Below are positions 12,636 to 21,299 of a DNA stretch of 33,617 nucleotides, piece by piece. A model generated the notes under the pieces. The model was given only the letters and a program-made list of their open reading frames with translations, searched no databases and was not told the DNA's origin. The stretch spans positions 1 to 33,617 of the forward strand of contig PABK01000028.1 of assembly GCA_002699145.1 (NCBI GenBank). The letters are read 5' to 3'. Both the position numbers and the translations under genes were made by a program. Origin of the DNA: Halioglobus sp. (GTDB taxonomy: Bacteria; Pseudomonadota; Gammaproteobacteria; Pseudomonadales; Halieaceae). Every line of letters starts with the position of its first letter. Within the stretch, counting starts at the first letter, position 1.

Positions 12636-14627
12636 ATGTCTGAGTACTTCGCAGTACCTCCGCTGCTGGGTTTGGGCGGACTCGCATTTGCTTTTTTCAT
12701 CTACCACATCATGACGCGCCACAATCACGGCGATGGCGACGTGAAGAAAATCGGTGACCAGATTCACCTCGGCGCGATGGTCTTCATGAAACGCGAGTAC
12801 AAGATGCTCGCGATGTTCGCCGTCGTACTGCTTGTCGCGCTGGTGGTGTCGCTGGGCATGAACACCGCCGTGGCCTTCCTCGCCGGCGCGCTGTCCTCGG
12901 CGACGGCCGGCTACCTGGGCATGTTCTCCGCCACCAAGGCCAACGTGCGCACCGCGGTCGCGGCGCACAACCACGGCCAGGGCATGGCCCTGTCGGTGGC
13001 CTTCTACGGTGGCTCGGTGATGGGCCTGTGCGTCGCCTCCCTGGGCCTGGTCGGCCTGGGCAGCATCTACTGGCTGTTCGGCGGCGATCCGCACACGGCC
13101 CACGCCATCCACGGGTTCGGTATGGGCGGCTCTGTCGTGGCGCTGTTCTCACGTGTCGGTGGCGGCATCTACACCAAGAGCGCCGACGTCGGCGCCGACC
13201 TGGTGGGCAAGGTCGAGGCGGGCATCCCCGAGGACGACCCGCGCAACCCGGGCGTCATTGCCGACAATGTCGGCGACAACGTGGGCGATATCGCCGGCAT
13301 GGGCTCGGACATCTTCGAGTCCTATGTCGGCTCCATGATTGCCTGCATCGCCATCGCCTCCACCATGGCGATAAGCGCCGAAGAGCAAGGCGCGTTGATG
13401 TTCCTGCCACTGTCGCTGGCCAGCATCGGACTGCTGTCCTCCCTGTGTGGCATCGGCGTCGTGCGCATGCGCTCCAACGCCGCGCCCGAGGCGGCCCTGC
13501 GTGCCGGCACCCTGGCGGCGCCGGTCATCTTCGTCGGCCTGGCCTGGTTCCTGATCGCCGCATTGGGCGTGGACTCCAACGTCTGGTGGTCCGTGGTTTG
13601 CGGCGCTGTCGGTGGCGTCGCCATCGGCCTGATTACCGAGTACTACACCGGCGGTTCCCCGGTGGAGAAAATCGCCAGGTCCGGCGAAACCGGGCCGGCC
13701 ACGGTGATGATCACCGGTCTGGCGGTGGGCATGCAGTCGGTGGTCCTGCCGATCCTGTTCCTGGCGGGCATTATCTATATCTCCACCTCACTGTCCGGCC
13801 TCTACGGCGTGGGCATCGCCGCGGTGGGCATGCTCGCCACCGTCGGCATCACCATGGCCATCGACGCTTACGGCCCGGTGGCGGACAATGCCGGCGGCAT
13901 CGCCGAGATGGCGGGCATGGGTGAGGACACGCGAAAAATTACCGACGGGCTCGACGAGGTGGGCAATACCACCGCGGCCATCGGCAAGGGCTTTGCCATC
14001 GGCGCCGCGGCGCTGGCGGCCCTGGCGATCATCGCCGCTTTCGTGGAAACCGTCTCCGTGAACAAGCCCGGCTTTGCGCTGGAACTGTCCGACCCGGTGG
14101 TGCTGGTGGGCATGTTTATCGGCGGCACCATCCCCTTCCTCATCGCCTCCATCACCATGACGGCGGTGGGCGACGCGGCCTTCGACATGATCAACGAGAT
14201 CCGCCGCCAGTTCCGCGAAATTCCCGGCCTGCTCGAGGGCAAGGCGGAACCGGACACCGCCAAGTGCGTGGATATCGCCACCACCGCCGCGCTGCGCCGC
14301 ATGATCCTGCCCGGCGCCATCGCCGTCGCCGCACCGGTACTGGTCGGCTTCGGTCTCGGCGCGGCCTCACTGGGCGGCATGCTCGGCGGGGCGCTGCTCG
14401 GCTGTGTCCTCATGGCGCTGATGATGGCCAATGCCGGTGGCGCCTGGGACAACGCCAAGAAATTCGTCGAGAAAGGCAACCTCGGCGGCAAGGGTTCCGA
14501 CACCCACTCCGCGGCGGTGGTCGGCGACACCGTGGGCGATCCGTTCAAGGATACTTCCGGCCCGTCCATGAACATCCTCATCAACGTGATGGCGATCGTC
14601 AGCCTGGTTATCGCGCCACTGCTGTAA
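12636..14627 (+). CDS. hppA: Membrane-bound ion-translocating pyrophosphatase (K+-dependent type)
   Basis: Integral-membrane enzyme that hydrolyses cytosolic pyrophosphate and pumps protons (in some members sodium). It has 663 residues and about 16 expected membrane helices. The substrate-site signature is complete: DVGADLVGK at 184-192, EDDPRNP at 199-205 and DNVGDNVGD at 210-218. The C-terminal site has GGAWDNAKK and [14 protein letters not shown]. Residue 447 in GNTTAA is Ala rather than Lys, the known mark of potassium-dependent enzymes. Which ion is pumped cannot be settled by eye. The ATG at 12636 has GGAG 8 bases upstream. The gene is divergent from mnmG and faces the expected replication fork. 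Confidence 0.97.
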   Translation: MSEYFAVPPLLGLGGLAFAFFIYHIMTRHNHGDGDVKKIGDQIHLGAMVFMKREYKMLAMFAVVLLVALVVSLGMNTAVAFLAGALSSATAGYLGMFSATKANVRTAVAAHNHGQGMALSVAFYGGSVMGLCVASLGLVGLGSIYWLFGGDPHTAHAIHGFGMGGSVVALFSRVGGGIYTKSADVGADLVGKVEAGIPEDDPRNPGVIADNVGDNVGDIAGMGSDIFESYVGSMIACIAIASTMAISAEEQGALMFLPLSLASIGLLSSLCGIGVVRMRSNAAPEAALRAGTLAAPVIFVGLAWFLIAALGVDSNVWWSVVCGAVGGVAIGLITEYYTGGSPVEKIARSGETGPATVMITGLAVGMQSVVLPILFLAGIIYISTSLSGLYGVGIAAVGMLATVGITMAIDAYGPVADNAGGIAEMAGMGEDTRKITDGLDEVGNTTAAIGKGFAIGAAALAALAIIAAFVETVSVNKPGFALELSDPVVLVGMFIGGTIPFLIASITMTAVGDAAFDMINEIRRQFREIPGLLEGKAEPDTAKCVDIATTAALRRMILPGAIAVAAPVLVGFGLGAASLGGMLGGALLGCVLMALMMANAGGAWDNAKKFVEKGNLGGKGSDTHSAAVVGDTVGDPFKDTSGPSMNILINVMAIVSLVIAPLL

Positions 14628-14808
14628 TCGCATGCCCGGGTCCAGCGCCGTACATCCACGCCAGTGGCCCTGTGCGACGCCGGGCCCGTCCCCGGTCCCG
14701 CACACCAGGTTGATTATTGCCACGCTTTTACCACTGGCCGAAAACACGGGGCCGTGGTTATGATGGGCGCCTTTCCCGCTACCCGCAACGAACGTGAGGA
14801 TCGCAGAC

Positions 14809-15273
14809 ATGGCACGCTGGCCCCGAGAAGAAATTGAAGCCGCCTTCGACAAGTACCAGGCTGCCGCGCTGAAGGGCGCACAGACCAAGGACTGGACCGC
14901 CTGGGCAAACTGCTTCACCGAGGACGCCACCTACTTCGAGCACCACTACGGTCGCTTCTGGGGACGCGAGCGCATCCTCAGCTGGATCACCGACACCATG
15001 ACCCAGTGGCCGGCCAGCCACATGACCGCCTTCCCGATCACCTGGTACTCCATCGACGAGGACCGGGGCTGGATCTTCTGCGAGGTGATGAACCGCATGG
15101 AGGACCTGGGCGACGGCAAGATCTACCAGGAGCCGAACATCACCATCCTGCACTACGCGGGCAAGGGCCTGTTCAGCTACGAGGAAGACGCCTACAACCC
15201 GCACAATATGGGCGTGACCATCGGCGCCTGGATCGAGGCGAAGAAAACGCTGGAAGCGGGGACGGTGGACTGA
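14809..15273 (+). CDS. SnoaL-like / NTF2-superfamily protein of unknown substrate
   Basis: A 154-residue soluble protein with the cone-fold pattern of the NTF2/SnoaL superfamily: N-terminal helices (EEIEAAFDKYQAA, KDWTAWANCFTEDATYFEHHYG), a conserved GRFWGRERILSWI segment at about 47-59, then alternating strands. Such proteins are isomerases, hydratases or binding proteins for small hydrophobic compounds. No specific reaction can be assigned. ATG 14809 is preferred over GTG 14794 because GAGG (14796-14799) is correctly spaced for it. The next gene begins 26 bp downstream, so the two probably form an operon. Confidence 0.85.
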   Translation: MARWPREEIEAAFDKYQAAALKGAQTKDWTAWANCFTEDATYFEHHYGRFWGRERILSWITDTMTQWPASHMTAFPITWYSIDEDRGWIFCEVMNRMEDLGDGKIYQEPNITILHYAGKGLFSYEEDAYNPHNMGVTIGAWIEAKKTLEAGTVD

Positions 15274-15299
15274 CGCGCGGTCAGCGCAAGCGAACTGCC

Positions 15300-16310
15300 A
15301 TGCCCGCAGACGCCCCGCCGGCCAGGCCGCCACAACGCAACATCGTACTGCGCTTCGACATGCGCAGGTCACCGGCCTGTCCAGATGCAGAGGGCGAGCG
15401 CTACCGCGCCGCGCTCGACATGGCCGCCTGGGCGGACGACTGCGGCGTGGACGTGATCGGCCTGTCCGAACACCACGTCACCGCCGACGGGTTTCTCAGC
15501 GCGCCGCTGACGCTGGCGGCCATGATGGCGGCGCGCACACGGCGCGTGCGCATCAGCGTCAGCGCCCTGCTCGTGCCGCTGCACGACCCGCTGCGCCTGG
15601 CCGAGGATATCGCGGCCCTGGACCTGGCCTCCAGCGGCCGCTTCACCGCCACCGCGGGCCTGGGCTACCGGCAGGAGGAGTACGCGCGCTTCGACGTGGA
15701 CTGGTCGCGCCGCGGCGCCATTTTCGACGCCAGGCTGTCGCAGCTGGTGGCGGCGCTCAAGGGTGAAAGCTTCAGCCGCCACGGCGCGCAGATGCGCCTC
15801 AATCCCACACCCGCCTCGCCCGTCCAGGCCCTGCTGACCATCGGTGGCAACAGTGCCGCCGCGGCGCGGCGCGCAGCGCGCTTCGGTCTCATTTTCTGCC
15901 CGGCCATCGACGACCCGGCGCTGGACGAGATCTACCGGCAGGCCTGCGCCGAACACGGCGTCGGTTTCGGCATGACGATCTTTCCGCGCGAGCCGTCGAC
16001 CACGTTCATCAGTGAGGATCCGGCGCGCACCTGGCGCGACATCGGCGACTACCTGCTTTACGACGCCACCGCCTATGGCGCCTGGCGCCACCCGAACCGG
16101 CGCGCCTACGCGGAGTCGTTCGCCACCGACCTGGACGGACTGATCGCCGAGGGCAAGTACCGCATCCTCACACCGCAGCAGGCGGTGGAGGTGGTACAAC
16201 AGACCGGTTCCCTGCACCTGGCGCCCCTGTGCGGCGGCGTGCCCCTGGACGCCGGCTGGCGCAGCCTGCGCCTGTTCCAGGACCAGGTACTGCCGCACCT
16301 GGCCACCTGA
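15300..16310 (+). CDS. Luciferase-like (LLM class) flavin-dependent oxidoreductase
   Basis: A 336-residue protein of the bacterial luciferase/F420-FMN TIM-barrel family. Characteristic segments are the early GVDVIGLSEHH (about residues 45-55), the strand ARTRRVRISVSALLVPLHDPLRLAEDIAALDLASSGR (spread over about 79-116), which carries the family pattern for the barrel core, and the LTIGGNSAAAARRAARFG phosphate-binding region. It probably uses FMNH2 or F420. The substrate is unknown. The first plausible start is ATG 15300, and ATG 15360 is an alternative because the first 20 residues are Pro/Arg-rich and the ribosome site is weak. It follows the SnoaL-like gene by 26 bp. Confidence 0.88.
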   Translation: MPADAPPARPPQRNIVLRFDMRRSPACPDAEGERYRAALDMAAWADDCGVDVIGLSEHHVTADGFLSAPLTLAAMMAARTRRVRISVSALLVPLHDPLRLAEDIAALDLASSGRFTATAGLGYRQEEYARFDVDWSRRGAIFDARLSQLVAALKGESFSRHGAQMRLNPTPASPVQALLTIGGNSAAAARRAARFGLIFCPAIDDPALDEIYRQACAEHGVGFGMTIFPREPSTTFISEDPARTWRDIGDYLLYDATAYGAWRHPNRRAYAESFATDLDGLIAEGKYRILTPQQAVEVVQQTGSLHLAPLCGGVPLDAGWRSLRLFQDQVLPHLAT

Positions 16311-16321
16311 CCCACACGGCC

Positions 16322-16441
16322 CTGCTGCACTGCAAACAGCCGCGCGATGTGGTCTTCGTCGACCAGATCCCGCGCAACCCCAGCGGCAAGATTCTCAGGC
16401 GCGTACTGCGGGAACAATTTCCCGGTCCCGCCGTGGAGTGA
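16322..16441 (+). pseudogene. C-terminal remnant of an AMP-forming acyl-CoA synthetase
   Basis: The frame starting just after the LLM stop encodes PRDVVFVDQIPRNPSGKILR followed by RVLREQ and a short tail. This is the C-terminal signature of AMP-binding acyl-CoA ligases, including the lysine of PSGKILR that is catalytic in the adenylation half-reaction. Only about 38 of the usual 500 or more residues remain. There is no start codon or ribosome site of its own, and the preceding bases belong to the LLM gene. A deletion probably fused the end of a ligase gene to the LLM gene's downstream side. Confidence 0.8.
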
Positions 16442-16442
16442 A

Positions 16443-16879
16443 GATTGTTTGCGTGTATTTATATAAGTACTAATCAAGTTATATATGTATAGAGATATAT
16501 AAGGATTATTGTTGTAGTAATTATTAGGGCGGCACCTGCCTGTGGAGAAGCGCTTTTTTTCCTTTGTCGCCCGTTGTTTGGCGCAATAACAAACGCCTGC
16601 AAAACCCCTTCGCCTGGACTGGGCAACAGGTGTTTTTCCTGCGCAGGAATTCTGGACAACTCCGGCTGTCAGTTTGCGCGCGGCGTCTGCTGTGTATTAC
16701 CCGCATTTTTTTCCCGCCGTAGTACAGGATTCACCCACGCGTTCTCCACAGCGCGGCGCTTGCCGGTCCCCCGGCGGGCATTGCCTGTGTGTAGTGTCTG
16801 GACAAGCTGTGCGATTGACCGTGCAGAGGAGTAGTGCTGTGCGCTGCCGGTGTTTTTGTTGGGCGTAGTCTGTGGATTA
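16443..16879. other. AT-rich tract plus four DnaA-box-like 9-mers upstream of hppA-block end and mnmE stop
   Basis: No gene fits in this interval. Bases 16443-16528 are strikingly AT-rich for this genome. Downstream lie four 9-mers that each differ by one base from TTATNCACA: TGTGGAGAA (16541-16549), TGTGTATTA (16691-16699), TTCTCCACA (16742-16750) and TGTGGATTA (16871-16879, overlapping the mnmE stop). An AT-rich unwinding-like tract beside clustered DnaA-like boxes is the architecture of an origin or DnaA-titration site. No clear terminator for mnmE is seen here. Confidence 0.45.
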
Positions 16880-18235
16880 CTTGCCGATACAGAAACTGGA
16901 AAAGATTTCGCCGAGCAGGGCATCGCTGCTCACCGCGCCGGTGATTTCGCCCAGGTGCGCCTGGCACTGGCGCAGGTCCTCGGCCAGCAGTTCCGCCGCC
17001 CCGGCGTGCGCGAGCTGTTGCCGCCCATTGTCCAGCGCGGCGCGCGCCCGTTGCAGCGCGTCCAGGTGACGCCGCCTGGCGGAAAACGCGCCCTCGTTCG
17101 CGTCCTGGTAACCCATACACTGTTTCAGGTGCTCGCGCAGCAACGCCATGCCGGCGCCGGTTTTGGCGGACAGGTGCAGCACGGTGTACGCGTCCTGCTC
17201 GCGCAGTTGCGGTGCAACGCCGGACAGGTCGCACTTGTTGGCCACCACCGTCACCGGGCGCTCGATCTGGTCCTCCCCGTCTGGCCACAGAAATTGCGGC
17301 GTGAAATCCTCGCGCGCCTCGCTGCCGTCTACAACCAGCAGTATGCGGTCAGCGGACGCCATTTCCGCACGCGCGCGGCGCACGCCCTCCTGTTCGATGA
17401 CATCGTTACTGTCGCGCAGGCCCGCGGTGTCGACGATGTGCAACGGCATGCCGTCGACCTCTATGTGCTCGCGCAGTATGTCGCGCGTGGTGCCCTCGAT
17501 CGCCGTGACGATCGCCGTGTCCTGGCCGGAGAGCGCGTTGAGCAGGCTCGACTTGCCGGCGTTGGGCCGGCCGGCAATCACCAGTTTCATCCCCTCGCGC
17601 ACCAGGCTGCCCTGGCGCGCCTGGCGGGCGACCGCGTCGAAATGCCCGACGATGGTGTCCAGGCGCGAGGCGACCTCGCCCTCTGCGATAAAGTCGATCT
17701 CCTCCTCGGGGAAATCGATGGCGGCCTCGATGTACACGCGCAGTGCGGTGACCTCGGCGACCAGCTCGTCGATGCGGCGCGAAAATTCTCCCTGTAGCGA
17801 GCGGCTGGCGTTGCGCGCGCCCTGCTCGGTGGAACTGGCGATCAGGTCGGCGATCGCCTCCGCCTGCGCCAGGTCAATCCTGTCGTTGAGGAAAGCGCGC
17901 TCGGTGAATTCCCCGGCGCGGGCGAGACGGGCGCCCAGCCGGCAGGCCTCGCGCAGCAGCATGTCCATCACGACCGGGCTGCCGTGCGCCTGCAGCTCGA
18001 CCACGTCCTCACCCGTAAAGGAATGCGGGGCGACGAAGAACAGCGCGATGCCGCTGTCCAGCAGGTCGCCGTCGGCGTCGCGGAATTCGCAGTGGTGGGC
18101 CTGGCGCGCCTGCAGCGGCTGGCCGCTGAGGGTCTCGCCGATGGCGCGGGCGCGGGGCCCGGAGAGGCGTACGATGCCGATGCCGCCGCGCCCGGGCGCG
18201 GTGGCGACGGCGACTATGGTGTCGGTTGCGGGCAC
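16877..18235 (-). CDS. mnmE: tRNA modification GTPase MnmE (TrmE)
   Basis: K+-stimulated GTPase that works with MnmG on wobble uridines. It has 452 residues: an N-terminal formyl-THF-binding domain ([21 protein letters not shown]), a helical domain, and an inserted G domain with GRPNAGKS (222-229), EGTTRD (247-252), DTAGLRD (269-275) and NKCD (333-336). The C-terminal FCIGK (448-452) carries the conserved catalytic-site Cys. It starts with GTG at 18235 with little visible ribosome site, 22 bp after yidC. It is the last gene of the rpmH operon. Confidence 0.98.
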   Translation of the reverse strand: MPATDTIVAVATAPGRGGIGIVRLSGPRARAIGETLSGQPLQARQAHHCEFRDADGDLLDSGIALFFVAPHSFTGEDVVELQAHGSPVVMDMLLREACRLGARLARAGEFTERAFLNDRIDLAQAEAIADLIASSTEQGARNASRSLQGEFSRRIDELVAEVTALRVYIEAAIDFPEEEIDFIAEGEVASRLDTIVGHFDAVARQARQGSLVREGMKLVIAGRPNAGKSSLLNALSGQDTAIVTAIEGTTRDILREHIEVDGMPLHIVDTAGLRDSNDVIEQEGVRRARAEMASADRILLVVDGSEAREDFTPQFLWPDGEDQIERPVTVVANKCDLSGVAPQLREQDAYTVLHLSAKTGAGMALLREHLKQCMGYQDANEGAFSARRRHLDALQRARAALDNGRQQLAHAGAAELLAEDLRQCQAHLGEITGAVSSDALLGEIFSSFCIGK

Positions 18236-18257
18236 GTGCGCGGGAGCCCGGGGTGGC

Positions 18258-19955
18258 TCAGGCCGCCGCGTCCGCCTTCTCGATCTGGCGCGTGATCCAG
18301 TACTGCTGTGCGATGGACAGCAGGTTGTTCACCAGCCAGTACAGCACCAGGCCGGCGGGGAACCAGAGGAAGAAGAAGGTGAACATGATCGGCATCCACT
18401 GCATGATCTTCGCCTGCATCGGATCCGGCGGCGGCGGATTGAGTTTCTGCATGAACCACATGCTCGCGCCCATCAACAGTGGCAGCACGAAATAGGGGTC
18501 CATGACCGACAGGTCACTGATCCACAGGAAGAAGGGCGCGTGGCGCAGCTCCACGCTTTCCATGAGCATCCAGTACAGGCCGATGAACACCGGCATCTGT
18601 ACCAGGATGGGGAGGCAGCCGCCCATGGGGTTGATCTTCTCCTTGCGGTACAGGTCCATCATTGCCTGGGACTGTTTTTGTTTGTCGTCGGCGTACTGCT
18701 CGCGGATGTCCATCATCTTCGGCTGCACGCGGCGCATGTTCGCCATGGAACGGTAACTGGCCGCGGACAGGCGGTAGAAGGCCGCCTTGATCAACACGGT
18801 CAGCAGGATGATGGCCACACCCCAGTTGCCCACCAGCGCCTGTATCTTGGTCAGTAACCAGAACAGCGGTTGCGCGATCCACCAGAGCCAACCGTAGTCA
18901 ACACTGAGGTCCAGGTAGGGGGAGATATCCTTGAGCCGGTACTGGTCCTTGGGGCCGGCATAGAAACCGGCGCCGACGCTGCCTGACTGTCCCGGGTCGA
19001 GCATCAGGGCGGGACTGGTGAACTCGGCGATATTGGCGCCGCTGCGGGTGGCGCGTGCGCTGTAGGTGTGTGTCTGCTCCGCGTTGGGAATCCAGGCGCT
19101 GAGGAAGTAGTGCTGGATCATGGCGATCCAGCCGCCGGGCAATTGCGCCTTGAACGACTCGTCCTGCAGGTCGTCGAAGCCGAATTTCTTGAAGCGGTCG
19201 TCCGGCGTGGTGGTGGCGATGCCGAGGAACGGTTGCAGACCCATGGCTGCGGTATCCTGGGAGGGCGGCAGGGCGCTGCCGCGTTTGATCTGCCCAAACA
19301 GGTTGGCCTGCCAGCGCGCGGCGCCGTTGTTTTTCACCAGGTATTGTACGTCCACCAGGTAGTCGCCGCGGCGCAGGGTAAAGCGTTTGGTGATGTCCGC
19401 GTTGCCCTCGCCCTGGTAGTGGAGGTCGACCACCAGGGTGTCCGCTCCCTCGGCCAGTTCGTACTGCGCCGCGGCGCTGTTGTAGACCGCGCGGCCGTTG
19501 CCGTCGATGCCGTCGGGACCGAGCAGGCCGCTGCGCGCGATGTACGTCAGTTTGTCGTTCTGCTCCAGCAGTACGAAGGGCCGGTCCGGGTTGTCCTGCT
19601 CTTCCAGGTGTTGCGGCAGGGATAGCTCGATGATATCGCCGCCGTGCAGGTCTATGGCCAGGTTCAGGACATCCGAGCGCAGTTGCACGATACGGCTGGC
19701 GTTAGTGTCGGCGCTCTGTTCGGCCGCGGCCTGCTGCGCCGGGTCCTGGGGCAGGGAGGGCAATTCATCGGCGGCGTCCACCGGCATCGCCGCGGGCTCG
19801 GGCAGTTCTGCCGCTGGTGTATCGCCGGAGAGGATGCGCGCGGTCTCCTGCTGGCTATCGCTGCTGCGCGCGTCCTTGAACGCGACCCACTCGGTCAGCA
19901 GCATGAAAGATAAAACGGCGATCGCGCCTATTAGCAGTGTGCGTTGCAAATCCAT
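18258..19955 (-). CDS. yidC: Membrane protein insertase YidC
   Basis: Inner-membrane insertase for Sec-dependent and independent clients, including F1Fo subunit c. It has 565 residues: an N-terminal anchor helix (about 6-22), a large periplasmic domain with a low-complexity Ala/Pro/Asp linker at about 45-90, and the C-terminal insertase core ([11 protein letters not shown], the [18 protein letters not shown] helix, and [20 protein letters not shown]). The conserved positively charged groove residue is in the [13 protein letters not shown] segment. The ATG is at 19955, 15 bp after yidD. Confidence 0.98.
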   Translation of the reverse strand: MDLQRTLLIGAIAVLSFMLLTEWVAFKDARSSDSQQETARILSGDTPAAELPEPAAMPVDAADELPSLPQDPAQQAAAEQSADTNASRIVQLRSDVLNLAIDLHGGDIIELSLPQHLEEQDNPDRPFVLLEQNDKLTYIARSGLLGPDGIDGNGRAVYNSAAAQYELAEGADTLVVDLHYQGEGNADITKRFTLRRGDYLVDVQYLVKNNGAARWQANLFGQIKRGSALPPSQDTAAMGLQPFLGIATTTPDDRFKKFGFDDLQDESFKAQLPGGWIAMIQHYFLSAWIPNAEQTHTYSARATRSGANIAEFTSPALMLDPGQSGSVGAGFYAGPKDQYRLKDISPYLDLSVDYGWLWWIAQPLFWLLTKIQALVGNWGVAIILLTVLIKAAFYRLSAASYRSMANMRRVQPKMMDIREQYADDKQKQSQAMMDLYRKEKINPMGGCLPILVQMPVFIGLYWMLMESVELRHAPFFLWISDLSVMDPYFVLPLLMGASMWFMQKLNPPPPDPMQAKIMQWMPIMFTFFFLWFPAGLVLYWLVNNLLSIAQQYWITRQIEKADAAA

Positions 19956-19970
19956 TGTTAACCCGGTGAT

Positions 19971-20198
19971 TTATTTGTGTGGGCAGGCCGGCGGAACGGG
20001 GTCGATACCACCCTCGTGCCAGGGGTGACAGCGGCATACGCGACGCAGCGCCAGGTACGTGCCGCGCGCGGCCCCGTGTTCGGCGATAGCCTCCTGGGCG
20101 TAACTGGAACAGGAGGGATGAAAGCGGCAGTTGTTACCCATGAACGGACTGAGGCAGGCTCTGTAGCAGGCGATGAGAAAAATCAGGAAGCGTCGCAT
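19971..20198 (-). CDS. yidD: Membrane protein insertion efficiency factor YidD
   Basis: Small membrane-associated protein of 75 residues that helps YidC-dependent insertion. The family signature is complete: CYRACLSPFMGNNCRFHPSCSSYA, split across residues 11-34, then RCHPWHEGGIDPVP near the C-terminus with the conserved Cys and His. The frame is open further upstream, but the ATG at 20198 gives the family start MRRFLIFLI. This ATG overlaps the rnpA stop by one base (TGATG), a classical translational coupling. Confidence 0.96.
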   Translation of the reverse strand: MRRFLIFLIACYRACLSPFMGNNCRFHPSCSSYAQEAIAEHGAARGTYLALRRVCRCHPWHEGGIDPVPPACPHK

Positions 20199-20596
20199 CA
20201 GGACTCTCGATTGTCGGCGTGCCGGGAGTTGCGGGTGTGGCGTTCCAGCTTCTGCCACTGCTGCTGCAATATAGAGGATAGCTCCGCGTTATCCAACTCG
20301 GCCAGGCCGCGACGCGCCAGTAGTACCACGTCCAGACCCGGGTCTGCTGGCGGCAGGTGGCGGAAGAATTCCCTGGCCAGGCGTTTGACCCGGTTGCGCT
20401 GTACCGCCAGGCGCAGGTTTTTCTTCGCGATCACCAGGCCCAGCCTGTGCACGCCGGTGTCGTTGCGACGCGCCAGGAGTAGCAGGTTGCGGTGCGAGGC
20501 GCGCGCGTCCGGCGCGTCGAACACGCGGCTGTAGTCACGGGCGTCGAGCAGGCGCCGGGACTTGCCAAAGCCGTTGCCGGGGGACTGGACGCCCAA
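20198..20596 (-). CDS. rnpA: Ribonuclease P protein component
   Basis: Protein cofactor of RNase P, which trims tRNA 5' ends. The RNR motif AVQRNRVKRLAREFFR is intact, preceded by GLVIAKKNLRLA. It is basic and normally about 115-135 residues; this reading gives 132. The start is taken as TTG at 20596, because an ATG 5 bases upstream is out of frame and the sequence from SPGNGFGKSRRLLDARDYSRVF is already the family N-terminus. It lies 26 bp after rpmH, and the stop is shared with the yidD start. Confidence 0.95.
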   Translation of the reverse strand: MGVQSPGNGFGKSRRLLDARDYSRVFDAPDARASHRNLLLLARRNDTGVHRLGLVIAKKNLRLAVQRNRVKRLAREFFRHLPPADPGLDVVLLARRGLAELDNAELSSILQQQWQKLERHTRNSRHADNRES

Positions 20597-20622
20597 ACCA
20601 TCCGCCCCGCCCGAGCAGCGTA

Positions 20623-20757
20623 TCAGGCGGAGAGGCGCTTGCGGCCCTTGGCGCGCCGGCGGTTGAGAACCGCGCGGCCGCTCTTGCTGGCCATGCGGGC
20701 GCGGAAGCCGTGCGTGCGTTTGCGTTTGAGAACGCTGGGCTGAAATGTTCTTTTCAT
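20623..20757 (-). CDS. rpmH: 50S ribosomal protein L34
   Basis: 44-residue, very basic ribosomal protein ([19 protein letters not shown] and so on to GRKRLSA). The frame is open further upstream, but ATG 20757 gives the invariant MKRTFQPS start. It is the first gene of rpmH-rnpA-yidD-yidC-mnmE and sits next to oriC, as in most bacteria. Confidence 0.99.
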   Translation of the reverse strand: MKRTFQPSVLKRKRTHGFRARMASKSGRAVLNRRRAKGRKRLSA

Positions 20758-20838
20758 AGCTGTAATCCAGATGTTTGCGAAGCCGGCACTGACGCCGATA
20801 AACAAGGCGGTGTGTCCCGGCCGGAAAAAAGGTGGGGT

Positions 20839-20867
20839 ATTCTATGTAAATGGCCGGTTCAATTCAA
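20839..20867 (-). promoter_or_regulatory. Promoter of the rpmH-rnpA-yidD-yidC-mnmE operon
   Basis: On the minus strand TTGAAT (20867-20862), a 17-bp spacer, then TAGAAT (20844-20839). The predicted transcript starts about 75 bases before the rpmH ATG. The -10 matches five and the -35 four consensus bases. Confidence 0.7.
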
Positions 20868-21299
20868 TCGGCGTCGGCCATTATTTCGCCCGTGGGCGCC
20901 GGGCGGCAGCGCTCTCCAGGCCGCTTGCAAGGAAGCGTGTGGAGCGAAAGCTTGAGTCGTTGTCAGCGTTTTGCCATAACTGCCCGAATACTGGTGATTT
21001 TTGCCTGGCAGCACACACCTTCCCCCAAAGATACACACAAGTTATCCACAGGTGGATCTATACCCAGCGGCATCCGGCTGTCTCGTTCAAAAAACGTACA
21101 TAAACAAAGTAAGTTATTGATAAATAAAAGCTAAATAAAATTAAATTTTTCACACAATACTGTGGATAAGTGGCCTGTTCGGGAGTATCATGCGCTGACC
21201 GTCCGGCAATAACGGGCGGAACCAGAACAACTAATTTTATCGTCACTACTATAAATTTAGAGGTGCGGGTTTCCGCAGTCTGTCTCTAAGGGGTTTTCT
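20868..21299. other. Chromosomal replication origin oriC (rpmH-dnaA interval)
   Basis: Two perfect DnaA boxes face each other: TTATCCACA at 21042-21050 and TGTGGATAA at 21161-21169. A one-mismatch box TTTTTCACA lies at 21146-21154. Between them, 21085-21150 is the most AT-rich stretch in this interval, with runs such as TTATTGATAAATAAAAGC, and is the likely unwinding element. This matches the rpmH-dnaA origin of Pseudomonas. Gene orientation diverges at this point. A TATAAA at 21250-21255 could be the dnaA -10, but no good -35 is seen. Confidence 0.88.

Noticed and set aside
14628-14790. Terminator after hppA or promoter before the SnoaL-like gene
   Set aside because: GC-rich partial dyads have no T-run, and TATGAT at 14759 lacks a -35 element, so neither is supportable.
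15006-15299. Extended N-terminus of the LLM gene starting at 15006
   Set aside because: It overlaps the SnoaL-like gene in another frame and the extra residues resemble shadow sequence; the family-like part begins after ATG 15300.
19971-20258. Longer 95-residue YidD
   Set aside because: The first 20 codons lie inside rnpA and do not match the family; ATG 20198 gives the conserved start.
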